From Pseudomonas sp. SST3 (GTDB taxonomy: Bacteria > Pseudomonadota > Gammaproteobacteria > Pseudomonadales > Pseudomonadaceae): DNA of 64,000 bases. Of this stretch, positions 58,050 through 64,000 are shown piece after piece (the stretch's first letter is position 1; each line of letters begins with the position of its first letter). The position numbers and the translations under genes were made by a program. Under the pieces are notes generated by a model. That model was not told where the DNA came from. It searched no databases and saw nothing but the letters and a program-made list of their open reading frames with translations. The stretch lies in assembly GCF_003325755.1 (NCBI RefSeq), contig NZ_QORI02000012.1, positions 1-64,000 of the forward strand. Direction: 5' to 3'.

Positions 58050-59377
58050 GCGGTCGCTCCAGGTTGTGACGTGAATGACGGCCTTCCCATCCAGCTCGCC
58101 GGAGTTGGCAAACGTTGCGCGCTCTTGCCTCGGTGCTGCGGGCCGGCATCGTCGATGGCTGGTTCGCCGTAACTTGCAGGGCCGAACATTAGGTAGTCGC
58201 GAATTCGCGCCACCTCGCGATGCGCGCAAATCTGACGGAAGTACCAGCCGGCGTCGGCCGTGTCGCCGTAGAGGCAGGCGCCGACGAGAATGTCGTCCTT
58301 GATCACCAGTTTCTTGTACACACTGCCGATGGGGTCGGAGAAGGTGATGGTTTCGGTGCCTTCGCCACCCATGAAATCGCCGGCGGAAAACAGATCGATA
58401 CCCGTGACCTTGAGCTTGGTTGAAGTGACCGAACCGAGGTAACGCGAGAAACCGAGCATTGCCAGATGGTTGGCGCAAACCTCGGCCTGTTCGAACAGGG
58501 GGGGCACCAAGCCGTAGGCCGTTCCGCGATGGTTGGCGCACTCACCGACGGCGTAGATGCGCGGGTCGTAGGTCTGCAGCGTATCGTTGACCAGAATGCC
58601 GCGATCACAGGGAATTCCGGCGTTCGCCGCCAGCTCGCTTTTGGGACGAATACCGGCGGCCATAACTACCAGATCGGCGTCGATCGCCTCGTTATCGGCG
58701 AAGCGCACCGCCTGGACCCGGCCCTGATCGTTGCCGATTAGCTCGGCGGTCTGCTTCTGCATTCTGAAGGCGAGCCCGCGCGCTTCCAGCGCCTGCTGCA
58801 GCAAGGTGCCTGCGGTCTTGTCGAGTTGGCGCTCCATCGGCCAATCGCCGATATGCACCACGGTGACCTCCATGCCGCGCAGCTTCAAACCATTGGCCGC
58901 TTCCAGCCCCAACAAGCCGCCACCGATGACCACGGCGTGCTTGTGGGTTCTGGCCGCGTCCATCATCGCCGTGGTGTCGGCGATGTCACGGTAGCCGATC
59001 ACGCCGTCGAGCTGATTGCCCGGTATCGGCAGGATGAACGGATTCGAACCGGTAGCGATGAGCAGGCGGTCGTACTCGGCCTCGCTGCCGTCGGCTGCGA
59101 TCACGCGGCGCTTGGCGCGGTCGATCTCGACGACCTTGCGATTGAGCATCAGGCGGATGTTGTGTTCGGCGTACCAGTCGAGATCGTTCAGCACGATCTC
59201 TTCGAATGTCTGTTCGCCAGCCAACACGGGTGAGAGCAGGATGCGGTTGTAGTTCGGATGGGGTTCGGCGCCGAACACCGTGATGTCGTAAAGCTCGGGG
59301 GCGAGCTTGAGCAGCTCTTCCAGGGTGCGTACCCCGGCCATGCCGTTGCCAATCATCACCAGTTTGAGTTTCTTCAT
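58046..59377 (-). CDS. FAD-dependent NAD(P)H oxidoreductase of the nitrate reductase (NasC/NirB-N type)
   Basis: 443 residues. Rossmann FAD motif VMIGNGMAGVRTLEE, second nucleotide motif VVIGGGLLGLEAANGLKLRG, and the ATG motif YDRLLIATGSNPF. It matches only the FAD half of NirB: no BFD cysteines and no siroheme domain follow. Klebsiella NasC (electron-transfer partner of NasA) has this length, so it probably feeds NADH electrons to the nitrate reductase. ATG at 59377 has GGAG upstream; the reading frame beyond it is leader DNA. First gene of the operon. Confidence 0.88.
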   Translation of the reverse strand: MKKLKLVMIGNGMAGVRTLEELLKLAPELYDITVFGAEPHPNYNRILLSPVLAGEQTFEEIVLNDLDWYAEHNIRLMLNRKVVEIDRAKRRVIAADGSEAEYDRLLIATGSNPFILPIPGNQLDGVIGYRDIADTTAMMDAARTHKHAVVIGGGLLGLEAANGLKLRGMEVTVVHIGDWPMERQLDKTAGTLLQQALEARGLAFRMQKQTAELIGNDQGRVQAVRFADNEAIDADLVVMAAGIRPKSELAANAGIPCDRGILVNDTLQTYDPRIYAVGECANHRGTAYGLVPPLFEQAEVCANHLAMLGFSRYLGSVTSTKLKVTGIDLFSAGDFMGGEGTETITFSDPIGSVYKKLVIKDDILVGACLYGDTADAGWYFRQICAHREVARIRDYLMFGPASYGEPAIDDAGPQHRGKSAQRLPTPASWMGRPSFTSQPGATA

Positions 59378-59444
59378 GCCGTTCTCCGCGCCGGGCCGGC
59401 TTGCTGAACGCTGCCTGGCCATGCCCTTGAAAGATCCAACAACG

Positions 59445-59483
59445 AAAAAGGCGTCCCACTGATCTCCCAGTGAGGACGCCTTT
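59445..59483 (-). terminator. leader terminator hairpin (P2) of the nitrate reductase operon
   Basis: On the minus strand, a 10-bp perfect stem AAAGGCGUCC/GGACGCCUUU topped, after a bulged U, by CACUG/CAGUG and a six-base loop GGAGAU, then a run of U. It lies 68 bp before the FAD gene, so transcription would stop there unless antiterminated. Confidence 0.85.
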
Positions 59484-59504
59484 GTCCTTGCCTTCCGTAT
59501 TCGG

Positions 59505-59534
59505 AGCCCGGCCCTCCACGTTGAAGGCCCGGCT
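59505..59534 (-). promoter_or_regulatory. ANTAR-type hexaloop hairpin (P1) in the nitrate reductase leader
   Basis: On the minus strand, a 12-position stem AGCCGGGCCUUC/GAGGGCCGGGCU (one G-G mismatch) with the hexaloop AACGUG. A at loop position 1 and G at position 4 are the residues conserved in RNA targets of ANTAR antiterminators (NasR/NasT, EutV). Confidence 0.7.
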
Positions 59535-59551
59535 TGATGTAAGCCTGACAA

Positions 59552-59568
59552 TGCAGAGGCTGTGCCAA
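59552..59568 (-). promoter_or_regulatory. sigma-54 promoter of the nitrate reductase operon
   Basis: On the minus strand, TTGGCACAGCCTCTGCA: the GG and GC of the -24/-12 elements are exactly 10 bases apart. Predicted start near 59541, giving a leader of about 160 nt. Confidence 0.85.
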
Positions 59569-59696
59569 ACACGAAGCCCTTTGTTTTCAGTCGTTTACAA
59601 GAGGCAGCAGCGTCTGATGAGACTGTTTATGCACCCATATGAAGCGCGCCGCGCTGCGCTGGTGCAATTGAGGGCATGAGTCGCTCGAATTGGGCG

Positions 59697-59726
59697 TTGA
59701 CAGGTCCTGTGCCGCTTTTCTATTGT
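59697..59726 (+). promoter_or_regulatory. sigma-70-like promoter, plus strand
   Basis: TTGACA (59697-59702), 18 bases, TATTGT (59721-59726), about 130 bp upstream of the small methyltransferase-like gene. Confidence 0.5.
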
Positions 59727-59860
59727 TTCGCCCATGCGCCGATTTAGTCAGCTACTTGCGGGGCGCCTGGAGCCGAAGGCTTCGAAATACCGCTAAAGCG
59801 CTGGTTCGGTGCCGCCTCCCACCGCTGCCCAGCGGAATCCTCGAGGCGGGACTTTTCCCA

Positions 59861-60172
59861 ATGAATGCACTGCAACGCGCTCCTTTACGCCTGGCCCCGA
59901 TCACCAGTGGCCTGGTTCGCAGCAATCCGAAAATCCTCCTTGGCGGCAGCCATCAACCGTCCCTGTTGCGCTATCTGGACGGTTGGCCGAAGCGCTGGGG
60001 CAAGCCGCGGGCGTTTCTCGTTCAGTTCACCGGTGCCGATGAATCGCTGGCGCATTTCGCAGCGGACAGTTTCGACCTGGCGGTGATCCAGGCGCCCAGC
60101 CGCGAACGCCTCGATGACTGCGTGCGCGAGCTGACACGGGTCGCGCGCCAGGGGCTGATCGTTCGGCCCTGA
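59861..60172 (+). CDS. short methyltransferase-like protein, hypothetical
   Basis: 103 residues from ATG at 59861. The C-terminal half (SFDLAVIQAPSRERLDDCVRELTRVARQGLIVRP) resembles the end of a class I SAM-methyltransferase sheet (FDLV...LxEhxRVlkpgG), but the SAM-binding GxGxG part is missing, so it is a remnant or a diverged small protein. It lies head to head with the nitrate reductase operon and tail to tail with the phosphatase/kinase gene (13 bp between stops), in the middle of the nitrate region. Confidence 0.55.
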   Translation: MNALQRAPLRLAPITSGLVRSNPKILLGGSHQPSLLRYLDGWPKRWGKPRAFLVQFTGADESLAHFAADSFDLAVIQAPSRERLDDCVRELTRVARQGLIVRP

Positions 60173-60185
60173 TGGTTGCCATCCG

Positions 60186-61859
60186 CTAGCTGCCTCTGGC
60201 CAGCCAAACCAGCAGCACGAGATTCAGTAGCAGCGACAGCAGCGCGAGGCCGCGCCAGACCTTCAGCGGCTCGCGTTCAAGCAGCGGCAGCCGGGGCGCG
60301 CTGCTGGCCAGACGCTCGCCCTGTTCCAAGGTCAGCAGCCATTCTTCCGCAGTTTCGAAGCGCTGCGCCGGATCGCCCGCGACGACGCGCTTGAGCATTT
60401 CATCCAGCCACGGGGGCAGGTCTGGCCGATAACGGCTGGCCGGCACCGGTGTGCCGAAACGGGGCCGCTGAAAGGCCTCGACCTCGCCGTAGGGGTAGTG
60501 GCCAGTGAGCAGGTAGTACAGCGTGACGCCCGCTGCGTAGAGATCCTGCTCACGGCTCGGCGCTGCACCGCTAAAGGCTTCGGGTGCGATATAGCTGGGC
60601 GTACCTGGAAGATGGTGCGGCAGATCTCTGGACAAGCCCGGGCAGTAGGCGAGACCGAAATCCAGCAGGCGCAGCTCGCCGTCATCGCCCTGATGGAGAT
60701 TCTCCGGCTTGATGTCGCGGTGCAGGATGTTGCGCCGATGCAGCATGCCCAGCGCCCGGATCAGGCATGGGGCCAGCTGCAGCCAGTCGGTCAGTGCCAT
60801 CGGGCCCTGCTGGCTGTATTGCTGCGCAAGGGTTTGGCCGTGGTATTCCCGCTGGACGTAATACAGGTGCTGTCGCTGCGGCAGGCCATGGGTCTCGGGA
60901 AAATGGCGACCGGCGACGCGGCGCAGAAACCATTCTTCTTGCAACAAGGCCGGCCCGGCTTCAGGTTCATCGTCGCGGCTGGCGGACAATGTTTTGAGCA
61001 GCCAGGGCTGATCCGATTGGTCACGCACGCGGTAGACCAGTGATTGGCGCGACTCGGCCAGCAGCGCTTCAACGGTCCAGCCTTCGAATACCTGGCCGGG
61101 GCGCAACTTGGGTGGTAACGGCCAATCCGCCAGTTGCGCGAGGGAGTCGGCCAGCGCCGTTTCCGGTAGTTCCTCGACCCGCAGCAGGAGGGCGCTGGCA
61201 TTGTCCTGGCTGCCGGTCTGATGCGCGAGGTGGACCAACGCACGGGCGGCGTTGGACAGATAGGGCTCGGCACGCAGGATGTTCTGAATGTCGCCTTCGG
61301 TAATGCTGGTCCAGACGCCGTCGCTGAGCAGCAGGAAGCTTTCGCCGAGGCGCAGCTCGCCGTCGAGGTAGTCCACCACCAGATGCTGGTCCAGGCCCAT
61401 GGCACGTTTGAGCACGTGCTGCATGTTCGGTTGTTCCCAGACGTGGTCTTCGCTGAGCCGCTGCAGCTCGCCGTCGAACCAGCGGTAGGCACGACAGTCG
61501 CCGACATGGGCAAGCGTGAAGCGGCGGCCGCGCAGCACCAGCGCCGTAAGGGTGGTCAGCAGCGGCTGCCCGCCACCATTGGCCTGCAGCCAGCGATTGT
61601 GCGCCACCAGCAGCCGATCCAGTGATTGCGCGACGGTCCAGGTCTCAGGCGTGGCGTAGTAGTCGGTGGCCAAAGCCTGCAGGGTCGCCCGTGCCGCGAG
61701 GCCGCCATCGGCGCACTGGCTGACGCCGTCGGCAATGGCAAACAATGCGCCCTTGCTCGCCGCAAGCCCCGGTGTCGGGGTGACGATCCGCAGCGCGTCC
61801 TGATTTTCTTCCCGGGGGCCGGTTGCGGTGGCTTCGCCAAACGACAGCTGCAGAGGCAT
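60186..61859 (-). CDS. PP2C phosphatase-Ser/Thr kinase fusion protein
   Basis: 557 residues: a PP2C-type phosphatase domain at 1-235 (SFGEATATGPREENQDAL, ADGVSQCADGG, AHVGDCRAYR, LLSDGVW, QDNASALLLR), a Hanks-type kinase at about 255-515 (HRDIKPENL, DFGLAYCPG, GTPSYIAPEA; a degenerate glycine loop near 270), and a C-terminal membrane helix (about 537-555), which tethers the enzyme inside the cell. An equivalent gene lies at the same place in the P. aeruginosa nitrate cluster, so a conserved regulatory role in nitrate uptake or assimilation is likely. It is 87 bp after the transporter gene and probably in its transcript. Confidence 0.92.
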   Translation of the reverse strand: MPLQLSFGEATATGPREENQDALRIVTPTPGLAASKGALFAIADGVSQCADGGLAARATLQALATDYYATPETWTVAQSLDRLLVAHNRWLQANGGGQPLLTTLTALVLRGRRFTLAHVGDCRAYRWFDGELQRLSEDHVWEQPNMQHVLKRAMGLDQHLVVDYLDGELRLGESFLLLSDGVWTSITEGDIQNILRAEPYLSNAARALVHLAHQTGSQDNASALLLRVEELPETALADSLAQLADWPLPPKLRPGQVFEGWTVEALLAESRQSLVYRVRDQSDQPWLLKTLSASRDDEPEAGPALLQEEWFLRRVAGRHFPETHGLPQRQHLYYVQREYHGQTLAQQYSQQGPMALTDWLQLAPCLIRALGMLHRRNILHRDIKPENLHQGDDGELRLLDFGLAYCPGLSRDLPHHLPGTPSYIAPEAFSGAAPSREQDLYAAGVTLYYLLTGHYPYGEVEAFQRPRFGTPVPASRYRPDLPPWLDEMLKRVVAGDPAQRFETAEEWLLTLEQGERLASSAPRLPLLEREPLKVWRGLALLSLLLNLVLLVWLARGS

Positions 61860-61946
61860 GAAGGCAACACTCCGGATAGCGCGATAGGGTGATTGAACGG
61901 CAAAGGCAGGCCTGATGGCCTGCTTTCCTGGCTAACGTATTCGAAC

Positions 61947-63158
61947 TCAGACGCGTGCGGCGGTCATCGCCGCGGAGCCCCAGGTGGTTCTCCAGCGACG
62001 CTTGACACCATAGAGGCCGAACCAGGCCAGCGCACCCAGGCTGGCGAACAGCCAGAGGCCCATCTGGTAATCGCCGGTGGCTTGCTTGACGGCACCCAGG
62101 CCTGCGGTCAGCAGGAAACCGCCAATGCCGCCGGCCATGCCGACCAGCCCAGTCATCACGCCGATCTCCTTGCTGAAGCGTTGTGGCACCAGCTGGAAGA
62201 CCGCGCCGTTGCCCGCACCCAGGCTGAGCATGGCGACGACGAACAGCGCCAGTGCGGCCGTCGAGCTCGACAGGTTGAAGCCAACCACGAACAGGCAGGC
62301 GGCCGCGACCGTATACATCACCAGCAGTGAACGGATTCCACCGATGCGGTCGGCCAGCGCGCCGCCGAGCGGCCGTAGCAGACTGCCGGCGAACACGCAC
62401 GCGGCGGTGTAATAGCCGGCCTTGACCGGGTCGAAGGCGTACTGGTCGTGGAAGTAGCCGGGCAGGGTGCTGGCCAGCCCGAGGAAACCGCCGAAGGTCA
62501 CGCTGTAGAAGAACATGAACCACCAGCTGTCACGATCACCTAGGGCTTTCATGTAGTCGGCGAAGGATTTCGGGGCAGGGCGGTTGGGGGCGTTCTTGGC
62601 GAAGGTGGCGAAGATGATCAGCGTCAGCATCAGCGGGATCAGCGCCAGGCCGAACACATTGCTCCAGCCGAACATGGTGGCCAGCACCGGTGCGAAGAGT
62701 GCCGCGAACACGGTGCCCGAGTTGCCCGCGCCGGCGATCCCCATGGCCTTGCCCTGATGCTGCGGCGGATACCACTGCGAAGCCAGCGGCAGCGCCACGG
62801 CGAAGGAGGCGCCGGCCATGCCGAGGAACAGGCCGAGCAGCAGCGCCTGCTCATAGCTGTGCACGCCGTGCAGCCAGGCGACGAACAACGCGGCGATCAC
62901 CACGATCTGGCCGAGCAGCCCAGCCGTTTTCGGCGAGGTGCGATCGGCGAGCATGCCCAGCACCAGGCGCAGCACTGCGCCGGACAGAATGGGTGTGGCG
63001 ACCATGAAGGCACGCTGTTGTGTGGTCAGACCCAGGTCTGCGGCGATCTGAACGCCCATGGGGCCGAGCACATACCAGACCATGAAACTCAGATCGAAAT
63101 AGAGAAAGGCGGAGAACAGCGTCGGCGTATGGCCGGATTTCCAGAAACTCGTATGCAT
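61947..63158 (-). CDS. nitrate/nitrite MFS transporter (NarK/NasA type)
   Basis: 403 residues, about 12 transmembrane helices. Nitrate-porter signatures are present: GMAGASFAVALPLASQWYPPQHQGKAMGIAGAGNSG in helix 5 and GAGNGAVFQLVPQRFSKEIGVMTGLVGMAGGIGG in helix 11. ATG at 63158 has GAGGTGTCC upstream; the open frame beyond is leader DNA. It is called nasA in P. aeruginosa. Expression should depend on a sigma-54 promoter and a leader terminator. Confidence 0.93.
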   Translation of the reverse strand: MHTSFWKSGHTPTLFSAFLYFDLSFMVWYVLGPMGVQIAADLGLTTQQRAFMVATPILSGAVLRLVLGMLADRTSPKTAGLLGQIVVIAALFVAWLHGVHSYEQALLLGLFLGMAGASFAVALPLASQWYPPQHQGKAMGIAGAGNSGTVFAALFAPVLATMFGWSNVFGLALIPLMLTLIIFATFAKNAPNRPAPKSFADYMKALGDRDSWWFMFFYSVTFGGFLGLASTLPGYFHDQYAFDPVKAGYYTAACVFAGSLLRPLGGALADRIGGIRSLLVMYTVAAACLFVVGFNLSSSTAALALFVVAMLSLGAGNGAVFQLVPQRFSKEIGVMTGLVGMAGGIGGFLLTAGLGAVKQATGDYQMGLWLFASLGALAWFGLYGVKRRWRTTWGSAAMTAARV

Positions 63159-63243
63159 GGACACCTCACTGACAGCGCATCCGGCGCACGAGGTTGAGCG
63201 ACGGAGCATGCGGTGACCGCCAACCGGTTCGGTGTGGCGGGGC

Positions 63244-63299
63244 AAAAAAAAAGCGCCGCGAAGCCACCGCCATTTCGAGCGGGGCAACGCGACGCCTTT
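63244..63299 (-). terminator. leader terminator hairpin (P2) of the nitrate transporter gene
   Basis: On the minus strand, AAAGGCGUCGCG pairs with CGCGGCGCUUU, with an inner GCCCCGC-type stem and a six-base loop CGAAAU, then nine U. It begins with the same ACAAAGGCGUC as the reductase leader. Confidence 0.85.
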
Positions 63300-63311
63300 G
63301 TCATGTCTATG

Positions 63312-63331
63312 AGTAACCGCCTTTGGCTACC
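63312..63331 (-). promoter_or_regulatory. ANTAR-type hexaloop hairpin (P1) in the transporter leader
   Basis: On the minus strand, GUAGCC pairs with GGUUAC (one G-U) around hexaloop AAAGGC: A at position 1 and G at position 4, as in the reductase leader, though the sequence is different. Confidence 0.65.
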
Positions 63332-63342
63332 TGTTGTGCACT

Positions 63343-63360
63343 AAGCAGAAGCTGTGCCAA
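63343..63360 (-). promoter_or_regulatory. sigma-54 promoter of the nitrate transporter
   Basis: On the minus strand, TTGGCACAGCTTCTGCTT with GG-N10-GC spacing; nearly the same as the reductase promoter. Predicted start near 63333. Confidence 0.85.
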
Positions 63361-63462
63361 GAGAAGCAACCACGCTGTTCTGCGGCCTTGGCTGATTACC
63401 TGACGTGTTCTGAAGGTAAAAAAGGTGCAGGTCTGGTGCACGGTGCGTCGAATCGGGGCGCC

Positions 63463-63906
63463 TTAAGCGATGCGGTTGACCTTAGGGAACTTCGCGTCGA
63501 ATTCGCCGGGCATCGGCACGACGCGTTTGTCCAGATAGTTGTAGAAAACGAAGCCAGACTTGGCCATGGCTATGAGCGTGTCGTCGGCGGGACGGGTAAT
63601 GCGGAACGTAATGTCGCCACCGTAGCGGTTGAAATCCATTACGCCGACTTCTAACAGCAGCACATCGCGCGCATGGGCTTCGGCTTTGTAGGTGGTCGCC
63701 AGATCAGTGACGATGATCCCCCTGCCGTCCTTACTGGTCTCGGCGATGCCGTAGGCAAACAGAAAGCGCGCGCGGGCTTCGGAAATCATCGAGATCATCG
63801 AGTCGTTGGCCAGATGATTGCCGGCGTTGATATCGGTAATGCGCACGGTGAGCTGGGTGGTGAAGCAGAACTGGTTTTCGGGAAACTGCAGGGTCAGGCG
63901 GGCCAT
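63463..63906 (-). CDS. hotdog-fold acyl-CoA thioesterase
   Basis: 147 residues from ATG at 63906 (MARLTLQFPENQFCFTTQLTVRITDINAGNHLANDSM). The 4-hydroxybenzoyl-CoA thioesterase/FadM-like pattern is seen: an Asp followed by GNHLANDSMISMISEARARFL, then TTYKAEAHARDVLLLEVGV and DITFRITRPADDTLIAMAKSGFVFYN. It probably hydrolyses medium- or long-chain acyl-CoA; the substrate is not determined. It lies upstream of the transporter promoter and is probably an independent unit. Confidence 0.85.
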   Translation of the reverse strand: MARLTLQFPENQFCFTTQLTVRITDINAGNHLANDSMISMISEARARFLFAYGIAETSKDGRGIIVTDLATTYKAEAHARDVLLLEVGVMDFNRYGGDITFRITRPADDTLIAMAKSGFVFYNYLDKRVVPMPGEFDAKFPKVNRIA

Positions 63907-64000
63907 GGTGCTCTCGTTACTGGGCGTGTACTGGGCGCTGGTTGCGGCGCGATGGGCGGGCGCGGATTCTACGTGCCCACCGGCCAGGCCCAAACAAGAT

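Larger units (their letters stand above)
59378..59860. other. 483-bp divergent regulatory region of the nitrate reductase operon
   Basis: No gene. It holds the sigma-54 promoter and hexaloop/terminator leader of the minus-strand operon, a plus-strand sigma-70-like promoter, and TGCACC (59630-59635) with GGTGCA (59661-59666), an inverted pair of NtrC-like half-sites. Confidence 0.7.
63159..63462. other. 304-bp leader and promoter region of the nitrate transporter
   Basis: No gene. It contains the leader terminator, P1 hairpin and sigma-54 promoter, plus GGTGCA half-sites at 63424-63429 and 63435-63440, about 90-110 bp upstream of the predicted start. Confidence 0.7.

Noticed and set aside
58050..58541. 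N-terminal extension of the nitrate reductase
   Set aside because: It overlaps the FAD oxidoreductase gene in another frame; the ATG at 58049, overlapping that gene's stop by 4 bp, gives the expected start near the Fe-S motif.

Overview
The window looks like the chromosome of a Pseudomonas of the stutzeri group (Stutzerimonas). Gene order is the main evidence. The block leuC-leuD-leuB-asd-fimV-truA-trpF-accD-folC-SPOR gene-cvpA-purF-metZ-gspD-gspC reproduces the arrangement known around xcpPQ in P. aeruginosa. A second block (nitrate transporter, phosphatase/kinase, FAD oxidoreductase, nitrate reductase, cobA) reproduces its assimilatory nitrate cluster with some losses. Most of the window is G+C-rich core genome.

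Layout. 1-2.1 kb is the accessory edge: an IS5-type transposase cut by the window start, about 0.9 kb of AT-richer gene-poor DNA, and two identical initiator tRNA genes in a 143-bp direct repeat. 2.1-5.5 kb has three small envelope proteins, dusC, an SDR dehydrogenase, and a small heat-shock gene behind a sigma-32-type promoter and a ROSE-type RNA thermometer. 5.5-8.5 kb is a PAS/GGDEF/EAL protein. 8.6-14.2 kb is a LysR regulator divergent from leuCD, then leuB and asd. 14.9-25.8 kb runs from fimV to metZ. 25.9-28.8 kb holds gspD and gspC on the minus strand, the first with an extra SPOR domain. tRNA-Asp, a CIO-type cytochrome bd oxidase with its small DUF2474 protein, a nitrilase-like/AraC pair and fadH follow to 36.8 kb. 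36.9-43.2 kb is a mixed block (SnoaL-like, coiled-coil, PLP enzyme, cNMP/rhodanese, chromate transporter, DUF1853). 43.4-50.5 kb is nadK-phosphoesterase-rhomboid, yeaC, a 265-bp MITE-like element, a DUF2797 gene, a structured repeat and pepN. 50.8-54.3 kb is a YCF48/RND pair.

The last 10 kb, mostly minus strand, is assimilatory nitrate reduction: an MFS nitrate transporter, a PP2C-kinase fusion, an FAD oxidoreductase, a molybdopterin nitrate reductase and cobA (siroheme precursor). The transporter and the reductase operon each have a sigma-54-type promoter followed by a leader with a hexaloop hairpin and an intrinsic terminator, the layout expected for ANTAR-type (NasT/NasR) antitermination. 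No siroheme nitrite reductase or NasST lies in the window.

The most unusual items are the GspD-SPOR fusion, whose SPOR domain matches that of a neighbouring gene at 41 of 76 positions; the MITE-like element that split a TAATG stop/start junction between yeaC and the DUF2797 gene; and the two matched sigma-54/ANTAR-like nitrate leaders. All calls come from reading the sequence; no database search was run.
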